Shown here piece after piece: positions 5,636 to 12,687 of a stretch of DNA of 12,687 nt. Made by a program: the position numbers and the translations under genes. Origin of the DNA: CAZFPN01 sp044370655 (lineage in GTDB: Bacteria; Pseudomonadota; Alphaproteobacteria; Rickettsiales; Deianiraeaceae); assembly GCA_044370655.1 (NCBI GenBank), contig JBILVD010000035.1:1-12687 (forward strand). The letters are read 5' to 3'. A model generated the notes under the pieces. The model was not told the origin of the DNA. It did not search any database and saw only the letters and a program-made list of their open reading frames with translations. How positions within the stretch are numbered: position 1 is the stretch's first letter; the number at the start of each line of letters is the position of its first letter.

Positions 5636-8299
5636 ATGAATTTAGAGCAAATTATTTATCTTTTTGGAGCTGGAAAGGCAGATGGTAATGGAAAAATGAA
5701 GGATATCCTTGGAGGGAAAGGTGCAAACTTGGCGGAAATGTCTAACCTTGGGCTTCCTGTTCCACCTGGATTTACAATATCAACTGCGGAATGTAAAAAG
5801 TTCTACCAAAATGATAAAAAGCTCTCCCCTAAACTACTCTCTCAAATTGAAAAAGCGGTTAATCACATTGAAGAAAGCGTTGGTGGGGGCATAAAATTTG
5901 CAGGAAGCAACTTCCCTCTCCTTCTATCTGTTAGGTCTGGAGCCCCTGTTTCTATGCCTGGAATGATGGATACAATCTTAAATTTAGGTCTCAATGACGA
6001 GACTGTAAAAGGCTTAGCTCAAAAATCAGGTAATGAGAGATTTGCGCTAGATTCTTACAGAAGGTTTATACAGATGTATTCTGATGTGGTTTTAGAAGTG
6101 CCTCATCACTACTTTGAGACAATTTTAGATGATAAAAAGCTTGAACTTAGAGTAAAAACAGACGCCGAATTAAATGTGTCTGCTTTAAAAGAAATTATCA
6201 TGGAATATAAGGCGAAAGTTAAGGAGAAGACAGGGGCGGACTTTCCCTCCAACCCTCATGAGCAACTTTTAGGAGCAATATCCGCTGTTTTTCTTTCTTG
6301 GACGAATGAAAGAGCAGACTATTACCGCAAAATGTATGGTTATAGTGCTGACATGGGAACGGCGGTGACAGTGCAAGCAATGGTGTTTGGAAATTTGGGG
6401 GAGACTTCCGCAACGGGAGTGGCGTTTACGAGAAATCCTTCAACTGGGGAGCGAAGAATTTATGGGGAGTATCTCATCAACGCACAAGGTGAAGATGTTG
6501 TAGCGGGAATTAGGACGCCCTATCCTATTGATATTGCAAGTAAAACGGAGGAAAATAAAGCCTTTCCTAGCCTTGAAGAAGCAATGCCAGAGGTTTACAA
6601 GGAGTTTCTCTCCATTTGCGCTAAACTTGAAGGGCATTATAGGGATATGCAAGATATTGAATTCACAATTCAAGATAGAAAATTATGGTTTTTACAAACT
6701 AGAAACGGGAAAAGAACGATGAAGGCTTCCGTTAAAATAGCATATGATATGTGCGTTTCTGGTGTTATTTCAAAGGAGGAGGCACTTCTTAGAATTGATG
6801 CAAACGATGTGGACAAACTCCTTCATAATGGCATTGACCCTAAAGCTCCAAAAACTCTTATAGATACTGGGCTTCCTGCTTCTCCAGGGGCTTCAAGTGG
6901 AGTTATATGCTTTTCTCCTAAAGCGGTTGTTTTGGCTGTAAAAGAAGGTAAAAAGGCTATACTTACGAGAATTGAAACAAGCCCTGAAGATATTGAAGGA
7001 ATGAATCTAGCAGTGGGAATTTTGACAACAAGAGGGGGGATGACATCGCATGCTGCCGTTGTTGCTAGAGGAATGGGGAAAGTGTGCGTTACTTCTGCTA
7101 AATCAATGTCTATTAACTACGAAAAGGGAGAGGTTTATCTTTCAAATGGTGAAGTGCTTAAAGAAGGGGATGTAATTACGATTGACGGCTCTAATGGTGA
7201 AGTCTACAAAGGGGAGGTGACGACGGTTCAACCTGAGCTTTCTATTGAATTTAAAGAGATAATAAAATGGGCGGACGGCATTCGTAAGCTTAAAATTCGT
7301 GCAAATGCAGAAACATTGGCAGATGCGAAAATGGCTCTTAATTTTGGTGCAGAGGGCATAGGGCTTTGCAGAACGGAGCATATGTTTTTTGATAAAGAAA
7401 GAATACTTTTTGTAAGGCAGATGATAGTTGCTGAAAGCTCTAACGAAAGGGAAAAAGCTCTTGAAAAAATCCTTCCATTTCAAGTTAGAGACTTCACGGA
7501 AATACTAGAGGTAATGGACGGACTGCCCGTTAACATTAGGCTTTTAGACCCTCCTCTTCACGAGTTTTTACCTCAAAAAGATGATGAAATTGCAGAACTT
7601 GCAAAATCCTTAAATATTGAAAAAAGAAAGTTAGAAGCAAGAATTAACTCTCTTCACGAAGCAAATCCTATGCTTGGGCATCGTGGCTGTAGGCTTGGAA
7701 TTACTTATCCTGAAATTTACGATATGCAGGTTAGGGCAATTTTTATGGCAGGTAAAAAACTTGTAAATGCAGGTAAAAAACCTATTATTGAAATTATGAT
7801 ACCTCTTATAATAACTAAAAAAGAGATGGAGATTTTAAACAACAAAATTATAGTAATTTCTAAGGAATTTAGTGAAGTAAATTATTCCGTTGGAACAATG
7901 ATAGAAACTCCACGAGCTGCTTTAATGGGGGCAGACATTGCAGAAATTGCAGACTACTTTAGCTTTGGGACAAACGACTTAACCCAAATGACGCTTGGAA
8001 TTTCTCGTGATGATAGTGCAAACTTTATCCCTTCTTACATTGAAAATGGAATTTTTGAAAAAGACCCTTTCATAAGGCTGGATACAAAAGGAGTAGGGAG
8101 ATTAATTGACCTTGCAATAAAAGAAGGACGGGCGATTAAACCTCATCTAAAAGCCTCTATTTGCGGGGAGCATGGAGGGGACCCAACATCAATCAAGTTT
8201 GCATCTAAAGTTGGCATGACATATGTCTCCTGCTCTCCTTTTAGAATATTAGGGGCAAGGCTTGCGTCGGCGATAGCGGAAATTGAAAATAAAAAATAA
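5636..8299 (+). CDS. ppdK: Pyruvate, phosphate dikinase
   Basis: The enzyme interconverts pyruvate, ATP and phosphate with PEP, AMP and pyrophosphate in the cytosol, linking pyruvate to gluconeogenesis or ATP economy. From ATG 5636 it has 887 residues, close to the family's 870-880. The N-terminal nucleotide-binding part shows GGKGANLAEMSNLGLPVPPG (26-45) and SVRSGAPVSMPGMMDT (98-113). The swivelling domain carries GGMTSHAAVVARG (467-479) with phospho-His472. The PEP/pyruvate barrel shows GLCRTEHMFF, NPMLGHRGCRLG, GTMIETPRAAL, FSFGTNDLTQMTLG (776-789) and CGEHGGDP (843-850) with the catalytic Cys. An earlier in-frame TTG at 5585 would add 17 residues absent from the family; MNLEQIIYLFGAGKADG fits the usual N-terminus (YLFGxGKADG). 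No Shine-Dalgarno precedes the ATG. Confidence 0.97.
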   Translation: MNLEQIIYLFGAGKADGNGKMKDILGGKGANLAEMSNLGLPVPPGFTISTAECKKFYQNDKKLSPKLLSQIEKAVNHIEESVGGGIKFAGSNFPLLLSVRSGAPVSMPGMMDTILNLGLNDETVKGLAQKSGNERFALDSYRRFIQMYSDVVLEVPHHYFETILDDKKLELRVKTDAELNVSALKEIIMEYKAKVKEKTGADFPSNPHEQLLGAISAVFLSWTNERADYYRKMYGYSADMGTAVTVQAMVFGNLGETSATGVAFTRNPSTGERRIYGEYLINAQGEDVVAGIRTPYPIDIASKTEENKAFPSLEEAMPEVYKEFLSICAKLEGHYRDMQDIEFTIQDRKLWFLQTRNGKRTMKASVKIAYDMCVSGVISKEEALLRIDANDVDKLLHNGIDPKAPKTLIDTGLPASPGASSGVICFSPKAVVLAVKEGKKAILTRIETSPEDIEGMNLAVGILTTRGGMTSHAAVVARGMGKVCVTSAKSMSINYEKGEVYLSNGEVLKEGDVITIDGSNGEVYKGEVTTVQPELSIEFKEIIKWADGIRKLKIRANAETLADAKMALNFGAEGIGLCRTEHMFFDKERILFVRQMIVAESSNEREKALEKILPFQVRDFTEILEVMDGLPVNIRLLDPPLHEFLPQKDDEIAELAKSLNIEKRKLEARINSLHEANPMLGHRGCRLGITYPEIYDMQVRAIFMAGKKLVNAGKKPIIEIMIPLIITKKEMEILNNKIIVISKEFSEVNYSVGTMIETPRAALMGADIAEIADYFSFGTNDLTQMTLGISRDDSANFIPSYIENGIFEKDPFIRLDTKGVGRLIDLAIKEGRAIKPHLKASICGEHGGDPTSIKFASKVGMTYVSCSPFRILGARLASAIAEIENKK

Positions 8300-8502
8300 A
8301 CTTCGTATTTTCAAACTTCAAAACTTTGTAATTTTTAAGGCTTTTTCTCCCTTAGGTTTTTCTCCCTCAAAATAAACCTTGTAAAATGGACAAGTTTAAT
8401 TTACTATACTTTAATTGAAGCTTTTGATATAATCTTTTTGATTTGCAATTTGTTTATAAAAAGTCTAAATTAAATGCAGAGATGAGTAAAATTTTATAAA
8501 TT

Positions 8503-9426
8503 ATGAGGCTTGATTTAAAAGTAGTAAGTGAATTTGAGGTTGCGAGAGAAAAAGCGAAAGAGATGATAGAAAATGGAGAGGTTTTGGTTGACGGAAGGGA
8601 GATTTTAAAACCAAGTTTTAAGGTTTTTGAGGAAGCTGTGTATTTAAAAGATGGAGCAATTGAAAGGCTTAAAGTAAAACCTTTGGGGCTTAAACCAAGC
8701 AATATTCCTCTTGAAATAATCTTTGAAGATGAATTTTTAATCGTAATTAACAAACAAGCGGGCGTCTCCACTCATCCGTCCTCCACAGAAGGGGAAGATA
8801 CAATAGCAAACGCCGTTGCAAAATTTTTGTTGAATGGTAAGGGAATTCGCCCAGGAATAGTGCACAGATTAGACAAAGACACGACGGGGCTTTTGATTGT
8901 TGCTAAAACGGAGGAAGCAAAAACTATATTAAGTGAAATGATAGCAAAAAGAGAGGTTGAAAGGAGGTATCTGGCACTTTGCTATGGCTCTTTCAAAATC
9001 CCGCACTTTCAAATTAAGGCTAATATAACGAGAGACCTTCAAAATAGACAAAAAATGCGTATTTGCAAAATTGGAGGAAAGGAAGCTACAACAAATGTTT
9101 TTGTTAAGGAAAGCTTTTTTGATGGTAATTTTAGTTTTTTGGAATTAAAGCTAGAAACGGGAAGAACGCATCAAATACGCCTGCATTTAGAATGGTTTGG
9201 AAATTCTATAATAGGAGATGGGAAGTATGGAATTAAACCTCCATCTTTTTTTTCAAAATTTTCTCCAAATAAAGAGCTTTATGAGGTTTTGACTTCCACA
9301 AAAAGACAAATGCTTCATGCTTTTAGCTTAAGCTTTAAGCACCCATTTACACAAGAGGAAATTTCACTTCAAGTAGAGCCACCAGGAGATTTTATAAATT
9401 TGCTTTGCATTTTGAGGAAGGAATAG
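8503..9426 (+). CDS. RluA/RluD-family 23S rRNA pseudouridine synthase
   Basis: The product has 307 residues. Residues 1-50 form an S4-type RNA-binding domain (RLDLKVV, then REKAKEMIENGEVLVDG at 15-31). The catalytic domain starts near 73 and contains GIVHRLDKDTTGLLIVAKT (118-136), the RluA-family motif II, with catalytic Asp124. ETGRTHQIRLHL (218-229) and RQMLHAFSLSFKHP (268-281) are the other family blocks. The S4 plus RluA layout is that of RluC and RluD, which modify the large ribosomal subunit rRNA; sequence alone does not decide between them. The ATG at 8503 is preceded by an in-frame TAA two codons upstream, so it is the start. It lies 203 bases after ppdK and probably has its own transcript. 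Confidence 0.93.
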   Translation: MRLDLKVVSEFEVAREKAKEMIENGEVLVDGREILKPSFKVFEEAVYLKDGAIERLKVKPLGLKPSNIPLEIIFEDEFLIVINKQAGVSTHPSSTEGEDTIANAVAKFLLNGKGIRPGIVHRLDKDTTGLLIVAKTEEAKTILSEMIAKREVERRYLALCYGSFKIPHFQIKANITRDLQNRQKMRICKIGGKEATTNVFVKESFFDGNFSFLELKLETGRTHQIRLHLEWFGNSIIGDGKYGIKPPSFFSKFSPNKELYEVLTSTKRQMLHAFSLSFKHPFTQEEISLQVEPPGDFINLLCILRKE

Positions 9427-9456
9427 AAAATTTTTCTTCAAATTTATTGAATTTTC
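9426..9456 (+). terminator. Weak AT-rich hairpin after the pseudouridine synthase gene
   Basis: GAAAA/TTTTC outer arms and TTCAA/TTGAA inner arms (9437-9441 with 9447-9451) could fold, with a bulge on the 5' side, and are followed by T-rich sequence. There is almost no GC in the stem, so termination here is only a possibility. Confidence 0.25.
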
Positions 9457-9489
9457 TTTAAATTTTTCTTTTAAAGGGCAAAAAAATAC

Positions 9490-9518
9490 TTGACAAATTA
9501 GAATTATAATTTTAATAA
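9490..9518 (+). promoter_or_regulatory. Candidate promoter of the tRNA-Leu gene
   Basis: An exact TTGACA (9490-9495) is followed after 17 bases by TAATAA (9513-9518), placing the start just before the tRNA at 9533. A better hexamer, TATAAT at 9505-9510, is only 9 bases from TTGACA and has no good partner further upstream. The exact -10 is uncertain. Confidence 0.5.
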
Positions 9519-9532
9519 ATCTAAGCATACTT

Positions 9533-9617
9533 GCGGGTATGGCGAAATTGGCAGACGCACTAGACTTAGGATCTAGCGGAGCGATCCATGGGGGTTCAAG
9601 TCCCTCTACCCGCACCA
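9533..9617 (+). tRNA. tRNA-Leu, anticodon UAG
   Basis: An 85-nt class II tRNA. The acceptor arms GCGGGTA and TACCCGC pair fully, with discriminator A and encoded CCA. The D-arm is GCG/CGC. The anticodon stem CTAGA/TCTAG encloses the loop CTTAGGA with TAG at the anticodon position, reading CUA-type leucine codons. A long variable arm (GGA/TCC stem) is typical of tRNA-Leu. The T-arm has the standard TTCAAGT loop. Confidence 0.97.
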
Positions 9618-9922
9618 TAATATATCAAATTGTTGTTCTTATATTCTATATTTTACCTTAAACCTTTTGATATCTCACTTTTTTTAAGAGACTTATAGGT
9701 TAAGAAAATAATGATGTGATTACTTAAAATATCTCTTCTTCTTTTTGGTAAGTGCTAAATTTTACATATTTAATTTTAGAATAAAATCATCATTTAAGAA
9801 TTTTAGGAGAATGTAATTTTGATTAAAAGGGTGTTGAATATGAAATAATAGCCAAAAATGTATATTTTTTCTAGAGACTGAATTAATTTTATTTTTGATG
9901 AATTATAGAATTTGTAAGTTTG
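9618..9922. other. Gene-free stretch with a possible decayed gene start
   Basis: No convincing gene or RNA is visible. The only notable item is AGGAGA (9805-9810) followed after 8 bases by TTG (9819) and the frame MIKRVLNMK before TAA TAG, which looks like the start of a gene whose body has gone. The rest is AT-rich sequence between the tRNA and the convergent guaA. Confidence 0.4.
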
Positions 9923-9942
9923 AAAAAATGCAATTTTGCATT
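9923..9942 (-). terminator. Intrinsic-terminator-like hairpin after guaA
   Basis: On the minus strand AATGCA, AAAT, TGCATT form a perfect stem (9942-9927) that continues into a T-run (9928-9923). It begins seven bases after the guaA stop, which is the expected place to end the era-guaA transcript. The stem has low GC. Confidence 0.5.
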
Positions 9943-9949
9943 GGGAAGC

Positions 9950-11455
9950 TTACTCCCATTCAATTGTTGCTGGTGGTTTTGAGGTTATATCGTAGACAAC
10001 TCTATTAACTCCTTTCACTTCATTTGTAATTCTGCTTGAGACGGAGCTTAAAAACTTCATATCAAAATGATAAAAGTCCGCAGACATTCCGTCAATTGAG
10101 TTCACCGCCCTAATTGCAAGGACATACTCATATGTTCTTCCATCTCCCATCACCCCCACGGTTTTAATTGGAAGAAGCACGCAAAATGCTTGCCAAATTT
10201 CATCATAAAGATTATACTTCTTTAATTCTTCAATATAAATCGCATCTGCTTCTTGCAAAATTCTCACTTTCTCTCTTGAAAACTCCCCCAAAATTCTAAT
10301 CGCAAGCCCAGGGCCAGGGAAGGGATGCCTCATGACTCTAGCCTTTTCAAGCCCTAATTCAAGCCCAAGCTTTCTAACCTCGTCTTTAAATAAGTCTCTA
10401 AGTGGCTCTAAAAGTTCAAACTGCATACCTTTTGGTAAGCCTCCAACATTGTGATGAGACTTAATCGTTTTTGCATTACCTCCCTCCGCACTTTCAATTA
10501 CATCAGGGTAAATAGTCCCTTGTACTAAAAACTTCACTCCATCTAACTTTTTTGCTTCCTCTTCAAAAACTTCAATAAAAAGTCTACCAATTGTCTTTCT
10601 TTTGATTTCAGGGTCAAAAACTCCTTCAAGTGCGGAGTAAAATTTCTCGCTTGCATCAATTATGATAGCTTTTGGAAAGGCTTTTTTCACTTCTTCCTTC
10701 TCGCCTTTTCGCAAAAAACCAGTGTCAACAAAAATACAGGTTAAGTTTTCATTAATTGCAAGCTCCACAAGTTTGCCCGCAACGGCACTATCAACTCCTC
10801 CACTTAAAGCACAAATTACTTTTGCTTTGACAACTTTTTCACGGATTTTAGAAATCATATCTTCCTTATAATTTGCCATAGTCCATGTTTTTTCTGCTCT
10901 ACAAACATTGAAAAGGAAGTTGTTAATGATTTGCGTGCCTATTTGCGAGTGGGTTACCTCGGGGTGAAATTGCACTCCGTAAATTTCTTTTTCTTTATGT
11001 TTAATGCCAGCAAAGGGGGCGTTTTCTGTTATTGTAATTACTTCAAAATTTTGTGGGATATGAGTTACGACATCCCCGTGGCTCATCCAAACTATTCCAC
11101 TTTCTGTGATTAATTTGTTAGACTTAACCACCTTTAATTCCGCCCTTCCATACTCCCTCTTTTCTGCGGATTTAACCTCGCCTCCAAGCAAAGAGCAGGT
11201 GATTTGTTGCCCATAGCAAATGCCAAGTATTGGAACTCCTGTTTCAAAAACTTCTTTTGCGATGGTTCTTGAGCCTTCTTCATAGACGGAGTCAGGACCT
11301 CCTGAAAATATAACTCCACAAGGTTTTAACTCAAATATCTTTTCTATAGCATTTTTAGGATTTATAACAATCGAGTGCACGCCCGCCTCTCTCACTCTTC
11401 TTGCAATTAACTGCATAACTTGAGAGCCAAAATCAACAATTAAAACAACGGACAT
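9950..11455 (-). CDS. guaA: GMP synthase (glutamine-hydrolysing)
   Basis: The enzyme converts XMP to GMP using ATP and glutamine ammonia in the cytosol, the last step of guanylate synthesis. The product has 501 residues, slightly shorter than E. coli's 525. The N-terminal class I amidotransferase domain shows the GICYGQQ elbow with Cys80 and VQFHPEV with His164 and Glu166. The ATP-pyrophosphatase domain has the P-loop SGGVDS (218-223) and QGTIYPDVIES (312-322). The C-terminal dimerisation domain keeps HPFPGPGLAIR (377-387) and ends ITSKPPATIEWE. Everything needed for activity is present. The ATG at 11455 is the natural start, with no Shine-Dalgarno. It lies 77 bases downstream of era in the same direction and may share its transcript. 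The genus Rickettsia, as I recall it, lacks this pathway. Confidence 0.97.
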   Translation of the reverse strand: MSVVLIVDFGSQVMQLIARRVREAGVHSIVINPKNAIEKIFELKPCGVIFSGGPDSVYEEGSRTIAKEVFETGVPILGICYGQQITCSLLGGEVKSAEKREYGRAELKVVKSNKLITESGIVWMSHGDVVTHIPQNFEVITITENAPFAGIKHKEKEIYGVQFHPEVTHSQIGTQIINNFLFNVCRAEKTWTMANYKEDMISKIREKVVKAKVICALSGGVDSAVAGKLVELAINENLTCIFVDTGFLRKGEKEEVKKAFPKAIIIDASEKFYSALEGVFDPEIKRKTIGRLFIEVFEEEAKKLDGVKFLVQGTIYPDVIESAEGGNAKTIKSHHNVGGLPKGMQFELLEPLRDLFKDEVRKLGLELGLEKARVMRHPFPGPGLAIRILGEFSREKVRILQEADAIYIEELKKYNLYDEIWQAFCVLLPIKTVGVMGDGRTYEYVLAIRAVNSIDGMSADFYHFDMKFLSSVSSRITNEVKGVNRVVYDITSKPPATIEWE

Positions 11456-11532
11456 AATTATTTATTTAATTCTTCAAGCTTATAAATGGAGAATTTGATT
11501 TATTCAAGTGTTTTTTTTGATAAAACGGTATG

Positions 11533-12417
11533 CTAAATTTTTAAATAATTGTAATACTCCTCCCCCTCTCTCCAGTTTTCTCGCACTCTTATAAAAAGGC
11601 TTATCGATATAGGTTTTTGAAAGATTTTAAACAACTCCTCTTCTGCTCCATGTTTGATTTTTTTTAGCATTTCCCCACGCTTTCCTATCGTTATGATTTT
11701 TTGACTTTCTTTCGTAACTGTTATAAGAACATTAGCAAGAATACCCTCCGCTTCTTCGGTAAATTTTTCTGTTTGCACTGATGTATGATAAGGTATTTCG
11801 TCTTTTAATGCAAGAAAAATTTGCTCTCTCACAATTTCTGCAACTGTGATATTTTCTGATATATCAGAGATTGTGTCTCCATCAAAAATCCATTCACCTG
11901 CCACGGCTTTCTTTTTTAAAAAATCCACCAACTTTTCAAGACCAACTCCATCAATTGATGAGATGTAAAAAATTGCTTCAATTATCTCCTCATTTTCCAG
12001 TTTTAATGCTATATCTAGCTTTTCTTTCTCTGTTAATTTGTCAATTTTTGTTATAACGGCAATTAGGTTTTTACCTCTACGCTTAAAGTCGCTAATTATA
12101 TCATGAACTTCTTTAGTAACTCCCTTAAAACCATCTACCATAAGCAAAACAACGCTAGAAGCCCTAACTACCTTCCAAGCAAAACTTGTAATGCGTTTTT
12201 CTAAGGTGAAGTCTTTCCTTGCTCTAAAAATCCCTGGAGTGTCGGTAAAGACGATTTGAGTGTCATCAAAATTCACAACTCCATTAATTGCATGCCTAGT
12301 TGTTTGAACTTTAGGGCTTACAATACTTATTTTTTCCCCAACCAACCTATTTAAAAAAGTTGACTTGCCAGCATTAGGAGCCCCACAAATTGCTACATTT
12401 AAAATTTTTGTCTTCAT
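11533..12417 (-). CDS. era: GTPase Era, 16S rRNA maturation and 30S assembly
   Basis: Era binds the 3' end of 16S rRNA and helps assemble the small ribosomal subunit. From ATG 12417 the product has 294 residues, normal for Era. G motifs: GAPNAGKS (12-19), TTR (39-41), DTPG (59-62), TKID (123-126, Thr in place of the common Asn) and SSIDG (153-157). The C-terminal KH domain shows VREQIFLALKDEIPYHTSV (196-214) and GKRGEMLKKI (245-254). A longer frame from TTG at 12468 would add 17 residues, but that TTG is the first half of a TTGACA promoter box, and MKTKILNVAICGAPNAGKS is the usual Era start. No Shine-Dalgarno is present. Era is the first gene of an apparent era-guaA unit. Confidence 0.95.
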   Translation of the reverse strand: MKTKILNVAICGAPNAGKSTFLNRLVGEKISIVSPKVQTTRHAINGVVNFDDTQIVFTDTPGIFRARKDFTLEKRITSFAWKVVRASSVVLLMVDGFKGVTKEVHDIISDFKRRGKNLIAVITKIDKLTEKEKLDIALKLENEEIIEAIFYISSIDGVGLEKLVDFLKKKAVAGEWIFDGDTISDISENITVAEIVREQIFLALKDEIPYHTSVQTEKFTEEAEGILANVLITVTKESQKIITIGKRGEMLKKIKHGAEEELFKIFQKPISISLFIRVRENWREGEEYYNYLKI

Positions 12418-12440
12418 ATTTTTAATTTGTTTTGAATATT

Positions 12441-12468
12441 TTAATACATTATTTTTTAAGTTTGTCAA
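12441..12468 (-). promoter_or_regulatory. Promoter of era (and probably guaA)
   Basis: TTGACA (12468-12463) and TATTAA (12446-12441) are 16 bases apart. Transcription would begin about 15-20 bases before ATG 12417. The exact -35 box overlaps the only alternative upstream start codon, which argues for the shorter Era protein. Confidence 0.6.
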
Positions 12469-12474
12469 GCTTGC

Positions 12475-12687
12475 TTAATTATAGCAAGAAGCTTGTGTTA
12501 AGGAATGGAAGGTATCTTTAATTATATTTATTAAATAAGATACTATTTTAAATATATTTTTAAGTTGAAGCAAGGGGGCTTGTATTGAATATTTGTATTG
12601 AATATTTGTTAGGTTGTATTTTTCAACCTTAACTTTTTGGTGTATGATGATTTGTTGGCTTACTTCTGCGGTTTTAAAAAATTTGTA
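12475..12687 (-). CDS. Leader reading frame of repeat copy C with its own tail (5' end outside the window)
   Basis: A frame enters from the right edge and stops at TAA 12477-12475, giving 70 visible residues. It begins YKFFKTAEVSQQIIIHQKVK and continues VEKYNL, one residue different from copy A over the shared 26, and then has an unrelated tail of about 44 residues (LLQLKNIFKIVSYLINIIKD in its middle). By analogy with copy A the start lies a few codons beyond the edge. No domain is recognisable. It may be a short expressed peptide, a stump of a longer gene or repeat-borne noise. Confidence 0.3.
   Translation of the reverse strand, partial: YKFFKTAEVSQQIIIHQKVKVEKYNLTNIQYKYSIQAPLLQLKNIFKIVSYLINIIKDTFHSLTQASCYN
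12582..12607. repeat. 13-nt tandem duplication beside copy C
   Basis: Two perfect 13-nt units (GTATTGAATATTT) lie directly next to the end of copy C. Because 13 is not a multiple of three, the duplication changed the frame of the copy C tail. Confidence 0.85.
12610..12687 (-). repeat. Dispersed repeat, copy C (cut by the window edge)
   Basis: These 78 bases match copy A (176-253) at 77 positions, in the same orientation, and contain the core AATTTTTTAAAACCGCAGAA found also in copy B. The part holding the Shine-Dalgarno and start codon would lie past the right edge. The matching side of the element ends at 12610, as in copy A, which fixes that boundary. Confidence 0.9.

Noticed and set aside
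9364..9618. 84-codon minus-strand frame beginning MVRVEGLEPPWIAPLDP
   Set aside because: It is the antisense of tRNA-Leu and of the end of the pseudouridine synthase gene; this peptide is a well-known artefact of tRNA-Leu antisense translation.
12418..12468. Longer era from TTG at 12468
   Set aside because: The TTG belongs to a TTGACA -35 box with a fitting -10, and the extra residues do not match Era.

Overview
The window looks like part of the chromosome of an AT-rich, host-associated bacterium, most plausibly an intracellular alphaproteobacterium of the Rickettsiales or Holosporales kind. This is inferred from the low GC, the loose gene spacing, the housekeeping genes mixed with decayed repeats, and a large coiled-coil protein with a protease-like head that resembles a secreted host-acting effector. 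No single marker here fixes the taxon.

Layout. Positions 1-121 hold the 3' end of an unidentified + strand gene. Positions 175-854 are a repeat-rich stretch: one copy (A) of a dispersed repeat that carries its own ribosome binding site and a short leader reading frame, then a cluster of purine-rich repeats and a palindrome. A single-domain rhodanese (855-1181, -) stands divergent from metK (1402-2532, +), with a possible gene remnant between them. A decayed, inverted copy (B) of the dispersed repeat follows metK. Next comes a perfect-consensus sigma70-type promoter and an 835-residue coiled-coil protein (2870-5377, +) whose N-terminal region carries a His-Asp-Cys pattern like that of CE-clan (Ulp1/YopJ-type) cysteine enzymes. 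Then follow ppdK (5636-8299, +), an RluA/RluD-family pseudouridine synthase gene (8503-9426, +) and tRNA-Leu(UAG) (9533-9617, +). After about 300 gene-free bases come guaA (9950-11455, -) and era (11533-12417, -), read in the order era-guaA. A third copy (C) of the dispersed repeat runs off the right end, in the same orientation as copy A and 77/78 identical to it over the shared part.

The core genes are ordinary: SAM synthesis (metK), pyruvate-PEP interconversion (ppdK), GMP synthesis (guaA), 16S rRNA maturation (era) and 23S rRNA modification (rlu). Retaining both metK and guaA suggests a less reduced metabolism than that of the genus Rickettsia.

The parts worth a second look are the putative effector with its strong promoter and triplicated start region, the dispersed repeat that keeps one leader peptide in frame with different tails, and the contrast between strong Shine-Dalgarno sequences at repeats and remnants and their absence in front of the intact genes.
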